A stretch of DNA of 59,655 bases from Sphingomonas sanxanigenens (GCA_003240855.1 QFNN01000005.1:1-59655), one strand, 5' to 3'. Shown: positions 26,616 through 35,818, numbered from the stretch's first letter. Notes: generated by a model from the letters alone, not told the origin. Made by a program: numbers and translations.

Positions 26616-26625
26616 CGGCCGGATT

Positions 26626-27615
26626 TCAGGTTTCGCGGACGATGATGCGCGTCGGCAGCATCGCCGACTGGGCGCGTATGCCCTCGATCTGCTGCATCAG
26701 CTTTTCGACGAGGATCGCGCCGGCAAGGTGCGTCTCCTGCTCGATCGTGGTGATTGACGGGCTGAAATGCGCGGCGGGCGGAATGTCGTTATAACCGACC
26801 AGCGCGTAATCGCGGGGCGCGACCAGCCCGGCGGCGCGGAAGGCGCTGATCACCGCCATCGCGGCGGTATCCGAAAAGGCAAAGACGGCGTCGGGCGCCT
26901 GATGATCGCGCAGCCAGCCGGCGACGGCGGCGTGGACCGCGTTGAACGCCATGTCCGATACGGGCAGGTGCAGCACCTCCGCGCCCTTGGCGGCGGCGAC
27001 TTCGCACATGCCTTCGTAGCGCAGGTGGATTTCGGCATGGCTGATGTCGCCGACGAACAGCCAGCGTTTCGCGCCGCGCCGGCTGAACTGCTCGCCCGCC
27101 AGCCGGCCGCCCAGTCGGTTGTCGCTGCCCACGGCGCAATAATTGTCGCCTGCGTCCACCGCGCCCCACACGACGAAGGGCGCATTGCTGCGCCCCAGTT
27201 CGCGCAGCATCGGTTCGCGGCCGCCTTGTCCGAGGAAGATGAAGCCGTCGGCGGCGCGCGCGCGGAGCAGATCGACGCAGCTCTTGGCGTCGGTCAGCCC
27301 CGGTGGGGACAGCAGCAGATCCTGATTGCGGATCGAAAGCGCTTCGGAGACGCCGGCGAGCAGCTCGAAGATGAAGGGGTCGCCGATCCGCCCGCGCCGG
27401 TGCGATCCGAAGTCGAGCAGCACCGCGATGGTCGAGGTGCGGAGCTGGCGCAGTTTCTGCGCGTTGCGGTTGACCGCATAGCCCTGCGCCCGCGCGATCT
27501 CCAGCACGCGCTCGCGCGTTTCCTTGCTGACCAGTGGGCTGTCGTTGAGGACGCGCGAGACGGTGGGCTTGGAGACGTTGGCGAGCCGGGCGATGTCGCC
27601 CATATTGACCGCCAT
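26626..27615 (-). CDS. LacI-family transcriptional regulator
   Basis: The start chosen gives MAVNMGDIARLANVSKPTVSRVLND, the standard LacI helix-turn-helix; a long upstream extension in the frame is not homologous. The hinge helix follows (NRNAQKLRQLRTSTIAVLL), then a periplasmic-binding-like effector domain (about 62-329). It is the likely repressor of the GH65/pgmB, MFS and TonB receptor genes that flank it. Effector is presumably the transported sugar or glucose phosphate. 329 residues is normal for the family. Confidence 0.92.
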   Translation of the reverse strand: MAVNMGDIARLANVSKPTVSRVLNDSPLVSKETRERVLEIARAQGYAVNRNAQKLRQLRTSTIAVLLDFGSHRRGRIGDPFIFELLAGVSEALSIRNQDLLLSPPGLTDAKSCVDLLRARAADGFIFLGQGGREPMLRELGRSNAPFVVWGAVDAGDNYCAVGSDNRLGGRLAGEQFSRRGAKRWLFVGDISHAEIHLRYEGMCEVAAAKGAEVLHLPVSDMAFNAVHAAVAGWLRDHQAPDAVFAFSDTAAMAVISAFRAAGLVAPRDYALVGYNDIPPAAHFSPSITTIEQETHLAGAILVEKLMQQIEGIRAQSAMLPTRIIVRET

Positions 27616-27752
27616 CGAACGCGATACGCGCTCGCGCTTTTCCCCCTGCGCGTCAGCCACGCCCCAGCTTCCGTCCGGTCCCCATGCGCCTGTCTTATGC
27701 GTTCGCGAGGCGATCGCCAAGCGTTGCGAAAGCGCCGCATGTTTCAATCCTG

Positions 27753-27779
27753 TTTCAAAATCGCTTGAAATGCATTGCA
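27753..27779. promoter_or_regulatory. LacI-type operators between lacI and the TonB receptor gene
   Basis: Two overlapping palindromes stand here. TTTCAA and TTGAAA (27753-27758 and 27765-27770) are perfect inverted arms around AATCGC, a typical LacI-family design with a central CG. TGAAATGCATTGCA (27766-27779) repeats the motif at 23734-23747. Both are about 75-100 bases before the receptor start and about 140-165 before lacI, so they may control both directions. Confidence 0.6.
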
Positions 27780-27851
27780 CGGAATCATAGAAGCCCGGTC
27801 AGAAGGCGCGTCGATCGAACCGCCATGACGATAAGATAAGGGAGGACCCGA

Positions 27852-30308
27852 ATGACCAGTCGTTATCGCCATATCTATAGCTTTTTCGGCCGTTCGGCGC
27901 CGCTGGCTCTCGCCTGCGCGCTTGCCGCCCAGCCGGGATTCGCGTTCGCGCAGGACGCGCAGCAGACGGCCCCCGCCGCTGCACCTGCCGATGAAACGAA
28001 CAATGACGACATCATCGTCACCGGCACCGCCGGCGGCGGCACGCGCCGCCAGGATGCGTCGTTCGCGCTGACCACGGTCGACGCCAAGTCGATCGCGCAG
28101 CTCGCCCCCGCCAGCACTGCGGAAGTGCTGCGCCTCGTTCCAGGCGTCAGCACCGAAAGCTCGGGCGGCCAGAACGGCGCCAACATCTTCGTCCGCGGTT
28201 ATCCGTCGGGCGGCGACGCCGAATTCGTGACGATCCAGAGCGAAGGCGTGCCGATTTTCCCGCCGCCCACGCTGTCCTTCCTCGAAAACACGCAGCTCAT
28301 CCGCATCGACGAGACGCTGAAGCGCGTCGAGGCGGTTCGCGGCGGCACCGGCGCGCTCTTCTCGAATGGCCAGCCGGGCCTGACGGTCAACTTCGTTCAG
28401 CGCGAAGGCGGCCCGGAGTTTGAAGGGCTGCTCAAGCTCTCGGCGACGACCTTCGGCGAATATCGCGCCGACGGCTATGTCTCCGGCCCGCTCGGCCCCG
28501 ACACGACCTATATGGTCGGCGGCTATTATTCCGCCGGCAACGGCATTCGCGATCCGAAGTTCACCGCCGAGAAGGGCGGCCAGATCACCGCCAACATCCG
28601 CCATGATTTCGGGAAGGGCTCGCTGCTCGTTTTTGGTCGCTACCTGAACGATCATGGCCAGTGGCTGCTGCCGATCCCGGTCATCCAGGATGGCAACAAG
28701 GTCCGTAAATATCCGGGCTTCAGCGCGGGCACGGGCACGCTCGCCGGCCCGGAGACGCGACTTGCGACGCTGCCCGACGGATCGCGTTACGATCTTTCCG
28801 ACGGACGCGGCGCGAAGGTCGTCAACCTTGGCGCGAACTTTGAATATGAGCTGGGCGAGGGCATCAAGGTCCGCGACCGCCTGAGCTGGCTGAAGGGCAA
28901 GGCCAACACCACCGGCCTCGTCCCGGGTTCGGCCGCGCCGCAATCGGCCTCGGCTTACGCCGCGACGTTCGGCGGCGCGATCGGCAGCCTCACCTATGCC
29001 AATGGCGGCGGCGCTGCCGCGGCCGACACGCAGGTCGTCCAGGCGGGCATGTGGCGCGTGCAGAAGGATATCGAAGCCTTCTCGAACGATCTCGCGCTCG
29101 AATGGAAGAGCGGCCACAATACATTCACGGTGGGCGGTTTCTACACCGACTATTCGTCGAAGGATAAGTGGAACCTCGGCAACAACGTCCTGCTGACCGC
29201 CGAGCCCAACGCCCGCATCCTCAACCTGACGCTGGCCGATGGCCGGATCGTCACCAATCGCGGCTTCACCAGCGGTTCGACCTTCAACGTCAACGCCGAC
29301 TATGACGGCCGCGACACCGCCGTCTATGCGGTCGACGAGTTCCAGGTGACGGACAAGCTGCGCCTCGACGCCGGTGTCCGTTATCAGCACCACAAGGTCA
29401 GCGGCACGCTGGAAAACAACACGTTCGGCGTCGATGTCGACGGCAATCCGAATACGCTCTACGATAACAGCGTCGCGGTCCTGAACGGCACGTACAGCAC
29501 GCTCCGTTTCAAGGATCACCGCGTTTCGTGGACGGCGGGCGTCAATTACGACATCACCAGCGCGATCGGCGTGTTCGCGCGCTACAGCCGCGGCAACAGC
29601 TTCCCCTTCTTCGACAATCTGCGCGACGGCATCACCGTTGCGCCCAAGGTCGACACCTATGAAGGCGGACTGAAGGTCTCGACCGATCTGGTCAGCGCCT
29701 ATGCGACGATCTTCCATAACAAGTTCGACGGCCTGGCCACCACCGTCATCACCAACGGCGCGCCGATAGCGTCGGTGGGCGGCGCGAAGGCGACGGGCGT
29801 CGAATTGGAAGGCGCGATCCGCCCGGTGCGCGGGGTGTCGATCGGCTTTGCGGGCACCTGGCTGAACAGCAAGTATCGCCACTTCTTCACGCCCGCCGTC
29901 GATGCGAACGGCAATCCGGTCGTGGTGGGCGGCGTGCCGGTGCTCGACGATCTGACGGGCAACCGCGTGCAGCGCCAGCCCAAGTGGCAGTGGCGCATCT
30001 CGCCATCGTACGAGACCGATATCGGTCCGGGCAAGGCGACGATCTACACCTCGATCAACTATATCGGGGATCGCTTCTCCGACATCCGCAACCTGCAGGT
30101 TCTGCCCAACTATCTGAAGTGGGATGCCGGCCTGAACTACGACATGCGCAACGGGCTGAACTTCCAGGTGTCGGTGGACAACATCACCAACACGATCGGC
30201 CTGACCGAAGGCAATATCCGCAACCTGGGTTCGCAGGGCGCGGGCGCGATCCTGGCGCGTCCGATCGTCGGACGCTCGGCGCGGTTCAGCATCGGCTACA
30301 AGTTCTAG
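27852..30308 (+). CDS. TonB-dependent receptor of the GH65 locus
   Basis: The 818-residue protein starts MTSRYRHIYSFFGRSAPL with a long signal peptide ending near QPGFAFAQ. A plug domain follows (IIVTGTAGGGT; SIAQLAPASTAEVLRLVPGV; VEAVRGGTGALFSNGQPG), then a barrel ending RFSIGYKF. No N-terminal STN domain is present, so it is not FecR-signalled. Position beside lacI, GH65 and pgmB suggests import of glucose oligosaccharides across the outer membrane. A strong terminator follows its stop. Confidence 0.9.
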   Translation: MTSRYRHIYSFFGRSAPLALACALAAQPGFAFAQDAQQTAPAAAPADETNNDDIIVTGTAGGGTRRQDASFALTTVDAKSIAQLAPASTAEVLRLVPGVSTESSGGQNGANIFVRGYPSGGDAEFVTIQSEGVPIFPPPTLSFLENTQLIRIDETLKRVEAVRGGTGALFSNGQPGLTVNFVQREGGPEFEGLLKLSATTFGEYRADGYVSGPLGPDTTYMVGGYYSAGNGIRDPKFTAEKGGQITANIRHDFGKGSLLVFGRYLNDHGQWLLPIPVIQDGNKVRKYPGFSAGTGTLAGPETRLATLPDGSRYDLSDGRGAKVVNLGANFEYELGEGIKVRDRLSWLKGKANTTGLVPGSAAPQSASAYAATFGGAIGSLTYANGGGAAAADTQVVQAGMWRVQKDIEAFSNDLALEWKSGHNTFTVGGFYTDYSSKDKWNLGNNVLLTAEPNARILNLTLADGRIVTNRGFTSGSTFNVNADYDGRDTAVYAVDEFQVTDKLRLDAGVRYQHHKVSGTLENNTFGVDVDGNPNTLYDNSVAVLNGTYSTLRFKDHRVSWTAGVNYDITSAIGVFARYSRGNSFPFFDNLRDGITVAPKVDTYEGGLKVSTDLVSAYATIFHNKFDGLATTVITNGAPIASVGGAKATGVELEGAIRPVRGVSIGFAGTWLNSKYRHFFTPAVDANGNPVVVGGVPVLDDLTGNRVQRQPKWQWRISPSYETDIGPGKATIYTSINYIGDRFSDIRNLQVLPNYLKWDAGLNYDMRNGLNFQVSVDNITNTIGLTEGNIRNLGSQGAGAILARPIVGRSARFSIGYKF

Positions 30309-30332
30309 ACCTGACCCCAAGGCTGGAAATAT

Positions 30333-30368
30333 GCGGCGGCCCGCTCTGGCGTGGCCGCCGCTTTTTTT
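30333..30368 (+). terminator. Rho-independent terminator of the TonB receptor gene
   Basis: Twenty-four bases after the stop is a nine-base perfect stem GCGGCGGCC / GGCCGCCGC with an eleven-base loop, followed by seven T residues. It isolates the GH65-locus receptor from the next gene. Confidence 0.92.
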
Positions 30369-30416
30369 GTGCGCGTCGGGCGAGGACGATCTGGCCTCGA
30401 TCGGCACAGGAGCGTA

Positions 30417-30878
30417 ATGAAGGATGCTATGTGGGGCAGGACATCATCGCTGGCGTTGATCGCCGCGCTGTTTTCGGGCTGCGCCGCTGCGCCGCGCGAG
30501 ACTGCCCAGACCAGCGGAGCGCTGCCCGCGCAGGCGCGCTTCGGCTTCGCATCGTTCGATGCGGGCGAGCCGGATGCGCTGCGCAACCGGATCGGCGCCT
30601 GCCTTGTCGCGCATGGGCTGACGCAGGCGGCCGATCCCGCCTATCTTGTCCAGATCGCGTTTTCGGATCATCCGGCGCGGACGCAGGCGATCGATCCCGC
30701 CCAGCCGGCGCCGGCGAAGCGGGGCGGCAAGCGCCATGACGTCACTTTGGTCGTCACGCTGAGCGAAGTTTCCAGCGGCCGCGAAGTCTGGCGGGTGAAC
30801 GCGACGCGGCGGGGTGAAGCGACGGGCGCGGCGCTCGCCGACGCCGCCTGTGCGGCGCTGAATCCGGCCGCCGGCTGA
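30417..30878 (+). CDS. Small putative lipoprotein
   Basis: The ATG at 30417 follows AGGAG. The 153-residue protein has an N-terminal hydrophobic segment and lipobox-like FSGCAAAP (cysteine near residue 20), so it is probably outer-membrane anchored. The mature part includes FASFDAGEPDALRNRIGACL, QIAFSDHPARTQ and EVWRVNATRRGEATG. The pattern recalls DUF4136-like lipoproteins, but I cannot confirm. It stands alone between a terminator and a dispersed repeat. Confidence 0.75.
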   Translation: MKDAMWGRTSSLALIAALFSGCAAAPRETAQTSGALPAQARFGFASFDAGEPDALRNRIGACLVAHGLTQAADPAYLVQIAFSDHPARTQAIDPAQPAPAKRGGKRHDVTLVVTLSEVSSGREVWRVNATRRGEATGAALADAACAALNPAAG

Positions 30879-30890
30879 GTCTATCCACTC

Positions 30891-30920
30891 CGTCATTGCT
30901 TCGCTGCGCGCGCAATGACG
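30891..30920. repeat. Dispersed palindromic repeat, copy B (short)
   Basis: CGTCATTGC and GCAATGACG form a nine-base inverted repeat around TTCGCTGCGCGC. It is a short version of the family at 35899 and 43653. It lies between the lipoprotein gene and the converging CHASE2 kinase. Confidence 0.75.
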
Positions 30921-30932
30921 GGGGAGGGCGGC

Positions 30933-33182
30933 TTATTCGCCCAGCAGCGGCAGCGTGACGGTGAAGGTCGCGCCTTTGCCTGGCGTGCTTTCGCAGATGA
31001 CGGCGCCCTGGTGGCGCGTCACCACCGTCTTGACCAGCGCGAGGCCAAGTCCGATGCCGTCCGGCCCTTCGCCGTGTCGCGCGCGGGTGAAGGGCTCGAA
31101 CAGCGTCGCGATCTTGTCCGGCGCGATGCCGACGCCGTCGTCGGCGATGGCGCAGACCGCTTCGCCGCCGCGCCGCGTAAGCGAGACGCGGACCTCGCCG
31201 CCGTCATGGCTATATTTGATCGCGTTGCCGATCAGATTGATGAAGGCGCGCGCAAGCATCGCGCGGTCGCCCATGATCAGCAGCTCGTCGCCGGGGCCTT
31301 TGAACTGGACCGTAATCCCGCGCGCCGAGGATTGCGGCCACAGCTCGTCGACCGCCTCGACCACGATATCGTCCAGATCGACTTCGGCAAAGACATGGTC
31401 GACCGCCTCGGCGCGCGCGAGCTGGACGAAGCCGTCGGCGAGCGACAGCGTGCGGCGGGCATAGGCCTCGATCCGGCGGCTCGTGCCGGGATCGAGCGCG
31501 CCCGCCGGCGCATCCTCGATCAGCGCGATGATCGAGGACTGGGGCGATCGCATGTCGTGGGTCAGCAACTGCATGATCTGTTCGCGCTGGCGTTCGCTGG
31601 CCCGCGCGGCGCTGGTGTCGATCATCATCACGATCCAGCCGACCAGCGCATCGCCGGCATCCGATTGCGGGGCGAAACGCAGGTCGAAACTGCGCCCGTC
31701 GGCGGTGGTGACGGCGCGCGCGACGGTCTCGCGCGTGTCGGCCGGGGGCAGGGCGGGCGGACCGCCTTCGCCTTCGCGCTCGGGCGAGAGCTGGGCGAGC
31801 AGCCGCGCCAGCCGCTGGCCTTCGCCCGTGACGCCCAGGCTTTCGAGCAGCCGCTGGCCCTCGCCGTTGATGAGCAGAATATGCCCGTTGCGGTCTGCGA
31901 CGAAAGTCGCGTCCGGCAATTGGTGGAGCCGGTCCGAAACGAAGCGGCGCATCGCGCGCATTCGTCCGATCGCATCGTGGAGAAGCAGCGACTGGTGCTC
32001 CACAAGGTCGCTCCCGCCCGGATCGGCGGCGGCATGGGGCAGGATGTCCGGCTCGGCGCTGAACGCCTGCAGCTCGTTCGTCATATAGGCGCTCGTCGCC
32101 GCCAGCCGCCGCCAGCCCCAGAGCGGATAGACGATGGCGAGCGCGATCATCGCGGTCGCCGGGGGCAGCCATAGTCCCAGCGCGAGCAGCGCCCCGCTCG
32201 CGGCGAGGATCGACGCGAGCATGGCGGCCAGCAGCAGCGCGGTCGCGCGCGGGCTGAGGCGACGGAAGGCGAAAAGCAGCAGCCAGAGCGGAACGAGCGA
32301 GGCGGCCGCCAGCGCTCGTCCGTCGACCGGGCGGACGATATGGTCGCCCAGCAGCGCATCGAGCAGATTGGCGTGGATTTCGACGCCCGCCATCACCCCG
32401 CCATGGTTGCCGAAGGGCACGGGATATTGATCGCCCAGCCCTTCGGCGGTCGCGCCGACAAGGACGAGCCGGTCGCGCAGCAATTCTGGCGGCACTTCAC
32501 CACGCATCAGACTGGCGGCCGAGACGGTGGGGAAATGCCCCGGCGGTCCCGCATAGGAAAGCATGACCGTGCTGGGCGCGCCGCGCGCCACATCGACTCC
32601 GCGCCCGGCGGCGTTCCGCATCAGTTCGGTCAGTTGCGGCCATTGGCGCGTCGCGTCGCCGGCCACCATGTCGATCCGCCGGACGATGCCGTCGCCGTCG
32701 AAGCGCATATTGACCTGCCCGATGCCGGCGGCGCCCGCGCGGATCGGGGCGACGGGCTCGATCGCATCGAAGGCCGCGCCATTGGATCCGGGGCGGTCGA
32801 TCAGCAGCGGCAGGAAGGAAGGCGCGCGCGCGAAGGCCGCGCCGAGCCTCGCATCGTCATCGCCGGGGGCAGGCTCGACGAACAGCACGTCATAGCCGAT
32901 CGCGCGGGGATGCGCGGCGGCAAGCTGCTCGACGAGGCGCGCATGCGTCGCGCGCGGCCAGGGCCAGCGCCCCGCCTCGGCCAGGCTGCGATTGTCGATC
33001 GCGACGATGACGATCGCGGGATCGGCGGCGCGTGATCGGGCGCTCAGCAGCGCGTCGTAGATGAGATTGTCGAGCCGCGTCGCCGTCCGGTCCCACGCGA
33101 GGAACAGCACAACGGCGGAGGCGATCAGCGCGACCGCCCACCATTCGATGCGCAGGCGGCGGCCGCCCGGCAATGGGCTCAA
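30933..33182 (-). CDS. CHASE2-domain sensor histidine kinase
   Basis: I start at the TTG overlapping the stop of the upstream gene (TTGA), 749 residues; an ORF from 33221 would be an alternative. One N-terminal helix (about 13-31, WWAVALIASAVVLFLAWDR) is followed by a periplasmic CHASE2 sensor (about 35-270; VIVAIDNRSLAEAGRWPWPR). Three helices (about 280-360) and a PAS-like region (about 425-530; LPDATFVADRNGHILLING) lead to the kinase core. H542 is in LTHDMRSPQSSI; N-box RAFINLIGNAIKYSHDGG, ADDGVGI and GIGLGLALVK follow. CHASE2 is normally attached to cyclases, kinases or diguanylate enzymes; its ligand is unknown. It forms an operon with a LysM/FecR protein and a response regulator. Confidence 0.9.
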   Translation of the reverse strand: MSPLPGGRRLRIEWWAVALIASAVVLFLAWDRTATRLDNLIYDALLSARSRAADPAIVIVAIDNRSLAEAGRWPWPRATHARLVEQLAAAHPRAIGYDVLFVEPAPGDDDARLGAAFARAPSFLPLLIDRPGSNGAAFDAIEPVAPIRAGAAGIGQVNMRFDGDGIVRRIDMVAGDATRQWPQLTELMRNAAGRGVDVARGAPSTVMLSYAGPPGHFPTVSAASLMRGEVPPELLRDRLVLVGATAEGLGDQYPVPFGNHGGVMAGVEIHANLLDALLGDHIVRPVDGRALAAASLVPLWLLLFAFRRLSPRATALLLAAMLASILAASGALLALGLWLPPATAMIALAIVYPLWGWRRLAATSAYMTNELQAFSAEPDILPHAAADPGGSDLVEHQSLLLHDAIGRMRAMRRFVSDRLHQLPDATFVADRNGHILLINGEGQRLLESLGVTGEGQRLARLLAQLSPEREGEGGPPALPPADTRETVARAVTTADGRSFDLRFAPQSDAGDALVGWIVMMIDTSAARASERQREQIMQLLTHDMRSPQSSIIALIEDAPAGALDPGTSRRIEAYARRTLSLADGFVQLARAEAVDHVFAEVDLDDIVVEAVDELWPQSSARGITVQFKGPGDELLIMGDRAMLARAFINLIGNAIKYSHDGGEVRVSLTRRGGEAVCAIADDGVGIAPDKIATLFEPFTRARHGEGPDGIGLGLALVKTVVTRHQGAVICESTPGKGATFTVTLPLLGE

Positions 33183-34474
33183 TCGCGCGCCTCGATATGC
33201 AGAGTTTCGGTTGCCGCCCACGCCCCGTTCGCCTGACCGTCGGCGAACTGGACGGACATGACCCGCCAGTAATAATCGCCCACCGGAAGATCGGTGACGA
33301 TCAGCCGGTCGCCCGTCAACCCGATCCGGTCGATCATCGGCTGGCTGCCGTCGGCGTGGGTGGAAAGCTGGAAGCGATATTGGTGCGCGCCGTCGCCCAA
33401 TCCGGTCCAGCGGAACAGATATTCGCGACGACGCCCCTTGCCGCTGCCTTCGACGCTGGCGGAGAGGCTGTTGAGCCGGCGCTGGAACCCATAGGTGGAA
33501 GCCATGCCCTCGATCCCGCTCGCGTCGATCACGGCGGCGCGGACGAAATAGGTGCCGGTGGGCAGCGAGTCGAAACTGGCCTCGGGCGTCGCGGACCGTG
33601 CTTCGTCGAGCACGTCGATGAAGCCGGCGTCGCGCGCGATGCTGAGGGCGTAGCCGTTCGCGCCCGCTTCCGGCTTTACGGCGAAGGCGAGGCGCGGCTG
33701 GTTCTGGATGCGGCCGCCGTCGACCAGTTCGGGGGCGGCGAGCAGGGGATGCGGCGCCTCGTCGCCCGCATGGGCGCCGAAGCCCGTCGGCAGCGCCAGC
33801 ATGCGGTGCGAGGCCGCGTCGGTCAGCTCCACCTTGCCTTCGGTCACCCCGGTCAGCGTCGCCTGCGTCGCGGGGTCATAGCTGGTCGCGAACATCGTGC
33901 CGCGCACCGCCGCGACGGCGGTCGGGGTCGAGACGCGGAAACGACTCTCGCCATTGGTCATCGGCGTCACCCGCGCGCGCAGGCCGCCGCCCGAAAGCGT
34001 GAACAGCCGGTCGACCGATCCGATCAGCGCAGTCTGGCGCATCCGCGCGATCTGCACCGCGCTTTGCGACGGGATGGAGACGAGCGAGCCGTCGGCGAGG
34101 CGCAGCGTCGCATGCCCGCGCTCCCCGGTCTCGATGCGGTCGGCTTCGTTGACCGTCATGCCAAGCACGGCCGGGGCCAGCTTGCCGGGCGCGCCGATGC
34201 TGACCGGGCCGCTGAAGGCCGCGACTTTCGCCGGGACTGCCGACTGGCGCAGCACGGCGTGCGGGATGCGGATGCGCGTGCCGACCGGGATGCGATAGGG
34301 GTTGGCGATGCGGTTCAGCCGCTGCACCGTCGCCACATCGCTCATCCGGTCGAAATAGCGCGCGCCCAGCGTGTAGAGATTGTCGCCGGCCTTCGCCGTA
34401 TAGACGACGACCGGCTCCGCGGCGGCCGCCTGCGCGGCGCCGGCAAGCAGAAGCGCCGGGATCAACGCGATCAT
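33179..34474 (-). CDS. LysM and FecR domain periplasmic protein
   Basis: The 431-residue protein has a signal peptide (MIALIPALLLAGAAQAAAA), a LysM peptidoglycan-binding domain (about 23-70; YTAKAGDNLYTLGARYF, then NPYRIPVGTRIRIP), and a FecR domain (about 110-235; RGHATLRLADGSLVSIPSQS, VAAVRGTMFATSYD). Its C-terminal half (about 250-430) has repeated beta-rich segments such as PTGTYFVRAAVID and PVGDYYWRVMSV, of fibronectin-III type. It would sit in the periplasm tethered to the wall, facing the CHASE2 sensor encoded next. FecR alone, without a sigma partner here, is odd. Confidence 0.88.
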   Translation of the reverse strand: MIALIPALLLAGAAQAAAAEPVVVYTAKAGDNLYTLGARYFDRMSDVATVQRLNRIANPYRIPVGTRIRIPHAVLRQSAVPAKVAAFSGPVSIGAPGKLAPAVLGMTVNEADRIETGERGHATLRLADGSLVSIPSQSAVQIARMRQTALIGSVDRLFTLSGGGLRARVTPMTNGESRFRVSTPTAVAAVRGTMFATSYDPATQATLTGVTEGKVELTDAASHRMLALPTGFGAHAGDEAPHPLLAAPELVDGGRIQNQPRLAFAVKPEAGANGYALSIARDAGFIDVLDEARSATPEASFDSLPTGTYFVRAAVIDASGIEGMASTYGFQRRLNSLSASVEGSGKGRRREYLFRWTGLGDGAHQYRFQLSTHADGSQPMIDRIGLTGDRLIVTDLPVGDYYWRVMSVQFADGQANGAWAATETLHIEARD

Positions 34475-35169
34475 GCGGCCTGTTTCACCAGCCGTTCGAG
34501 CCGATAGCCATAGGCGTAGATGGTTACCAGCTTGTAGCCGTTTTCGGGCCGGAGGTTTAGCTTGGTCCTGACCTTGGAGACATGCGCGTCCAGCGTGCGC
34601 GTCGGCAGGTCGGGGTTGCGGCCCCAGATCGCCTCGAAGATGTAGCTGCGCGACAGCGCGCGATGCTCGTTGCGGAACAGCATGAGCGCGAGCAGGAACT
34701 CCTTCGCGGTCATCTGGATCAGGCGCCCGGCATGCGTGACCGTTCCCGCCGCGATGTCGAAGATATAGTCGCCATGCTGCTCGATCGCGGCGGCGGGCGG
34801 CTCGGGATAGGCGCGGCGGAGCACCGCCTCGACGCGGGCGAGCAGCACGGGTGCGCTCACCGGCTTCAATATATAGTCGTCGGCGCCCATGCGCAGCGCC
34901 TGCACGACATCCTCTTCCGCCGACCTGCTGGTCAGCAACAGCACCGCCGGGGCCTTTTCCAGATTCTCGCGCAGCCAGGCGATGACCGAGATTCCCGACA
35001 CGTCGGGCACGTTCCAGTCGAGCAGAAGAAGATCGAACGTCTCGTGATGAAGCACGTTGATCAGGCGACGGCCGCTCTGAAAAACTTGGCAGCTATGCCC
35101 CGCTGAGGTCAGAATATTCTCAACATGGGAAGCGAGAACGGGCTCGTCGTCGAGAATGCCAATCTTCAT
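34471..35169 (-). CDS. OmpR-family response regulator of the CHASE2 system
   Basis: The 232-residue protein has a receiver (about 1-115) with D7/D8, phospho-acceptor D51 (LLLLDWNVPDVSG), T80 and K102 (DDYILKPVSA). The winged-helix domain (about 130-228) includes MTAKEFLLALMLF, RTLDAHVSKVRTKL and YAYGYRLE. It is the first gene of an operon with the LysM/FecR protein (four-base overlap) and the CHASE2 kinase. The order regulator-sensor partner-kinase is fixed by the overlaps. Target genes are not known. Confidence 0.93.
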   Translation of the reverse strand: MKIGILDDEPVLASHVENILTSAGHSCQVFQSGRRLINVLHHETFDLLLLDWNVPDVSGISVIAWLRENLEKAPAVLLLTSRSAEEDVVQALRMGADDYILKPVSAPVLLARVEAVLRRAYPEPPAAAIEQHGDYIFDIAAGTVTHAGRLIQMTAKEFLLALMLFRNEHRALSRSYIFEAIWGRNPDLPTRTLDAHVSKVRTKLNLRPENGYKLVTIYAYGYRLERLVKQAA

Positions 35170-35362
35170 TTCACCACCCTACTACTCAAACACGCGACGC
35201 CACTCTCACAATACGCTCCCGAAGGGCTTCGCCTTTGGATCGAAATAGCAGAAATCTGCGGGCTAGCGAGGTGGTTAAGTATCATTTTACAATCTTTGAC
35301 GCGCATCCGGCGTCGGGGCGTGCCAGTCCATGCCGGCAATCCGTGAGCGGAGCGGCAGGCGC

Positions 35363-35524
35363 ATGGACCAGGACGGGCAGGCGAAAAAGGAGCGTTCCGC
35401 GTCGGATTCCCCCGCGCGTCTGGACGCGGCCTGGCGCGCCATGCACCCCAGCCGGCGGCTGGCGACCCGGCTCGCCGTCGCCTTCCTCTTCGCGATCGCC
35501 CTGTCGATCGTCTATCAGCGCTGA
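35363..35524 (+). CDS. Small single-pass membrane protein
   Basis: A 53-residue open frame starting at an ATG within a G-rich region has a charged N-terminus (DQDGQAKKERSASDS), the short DAAWRAMHPSRR segment, and a C-terminal membrane helix (LATRLAVAFLFAIALSIVYQR). It lies alone in the gap after the response regulator operon. Coding is supported mainly by the clean hydrophobic helix. Function unknown. Confidence 0.5.
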   Translation: MDQDGQAKKERSASDSPARLDAAWRAMHPSRRLATRLAVAFLFAIALSIVYQR

Positions 35525-35635
35525 ACCACGCAGGCCGACCTTCATTCCGCCGCGCCGTCATGCCCGAAAATCGAGTCGCGCCGATCGCGATCCGGCCATG
35601 CGGCGGCGTGCGCCGCTTTGGCAGCGGCCGCCGGC

Positions 35636-35818
35636 CTATTTGCGCCTGCTGGGCCAGAAGCGCAGCGCGGGCGCATAGATTCCGGCGATGATGCTCAGCG
35701 CCATGAAGGTCAGGGCGACGACGAGCGCGATCACCCAGAAACGCGGATCCTCACGCGAGACGAACCACCCGGCGACAATCGACGGCACGAGAAGCAAAAG
35801 ACGCGCCAGTAAAAGCAT
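35636..35818 (-). CDS. Small two-helix membrane protein
   Basis: A 60-residue frame begins MLLLARLLLLVPSIVAGWFV and continues through a charged loop (SREDPRFW) to a second helix (VIALVVALTFMALSIIAGIY) and a basic tail. GGGGGTT stands before the ATG. It is a plausible small inner-membrane protein with no recognisable family. Confidence 0.6.
   Translation of the reverse strand: MLLLARLLLLVPSIVAGWFVSREDPRFWVIALVVALTFMALSIIAGIYAPALRFWPSRRK

Noticed and set aside
27744..30407. Long minus-strand frame across the second TonB receptor
   Set aside because: It mirrors the receptor codons and has no recognisable motif.
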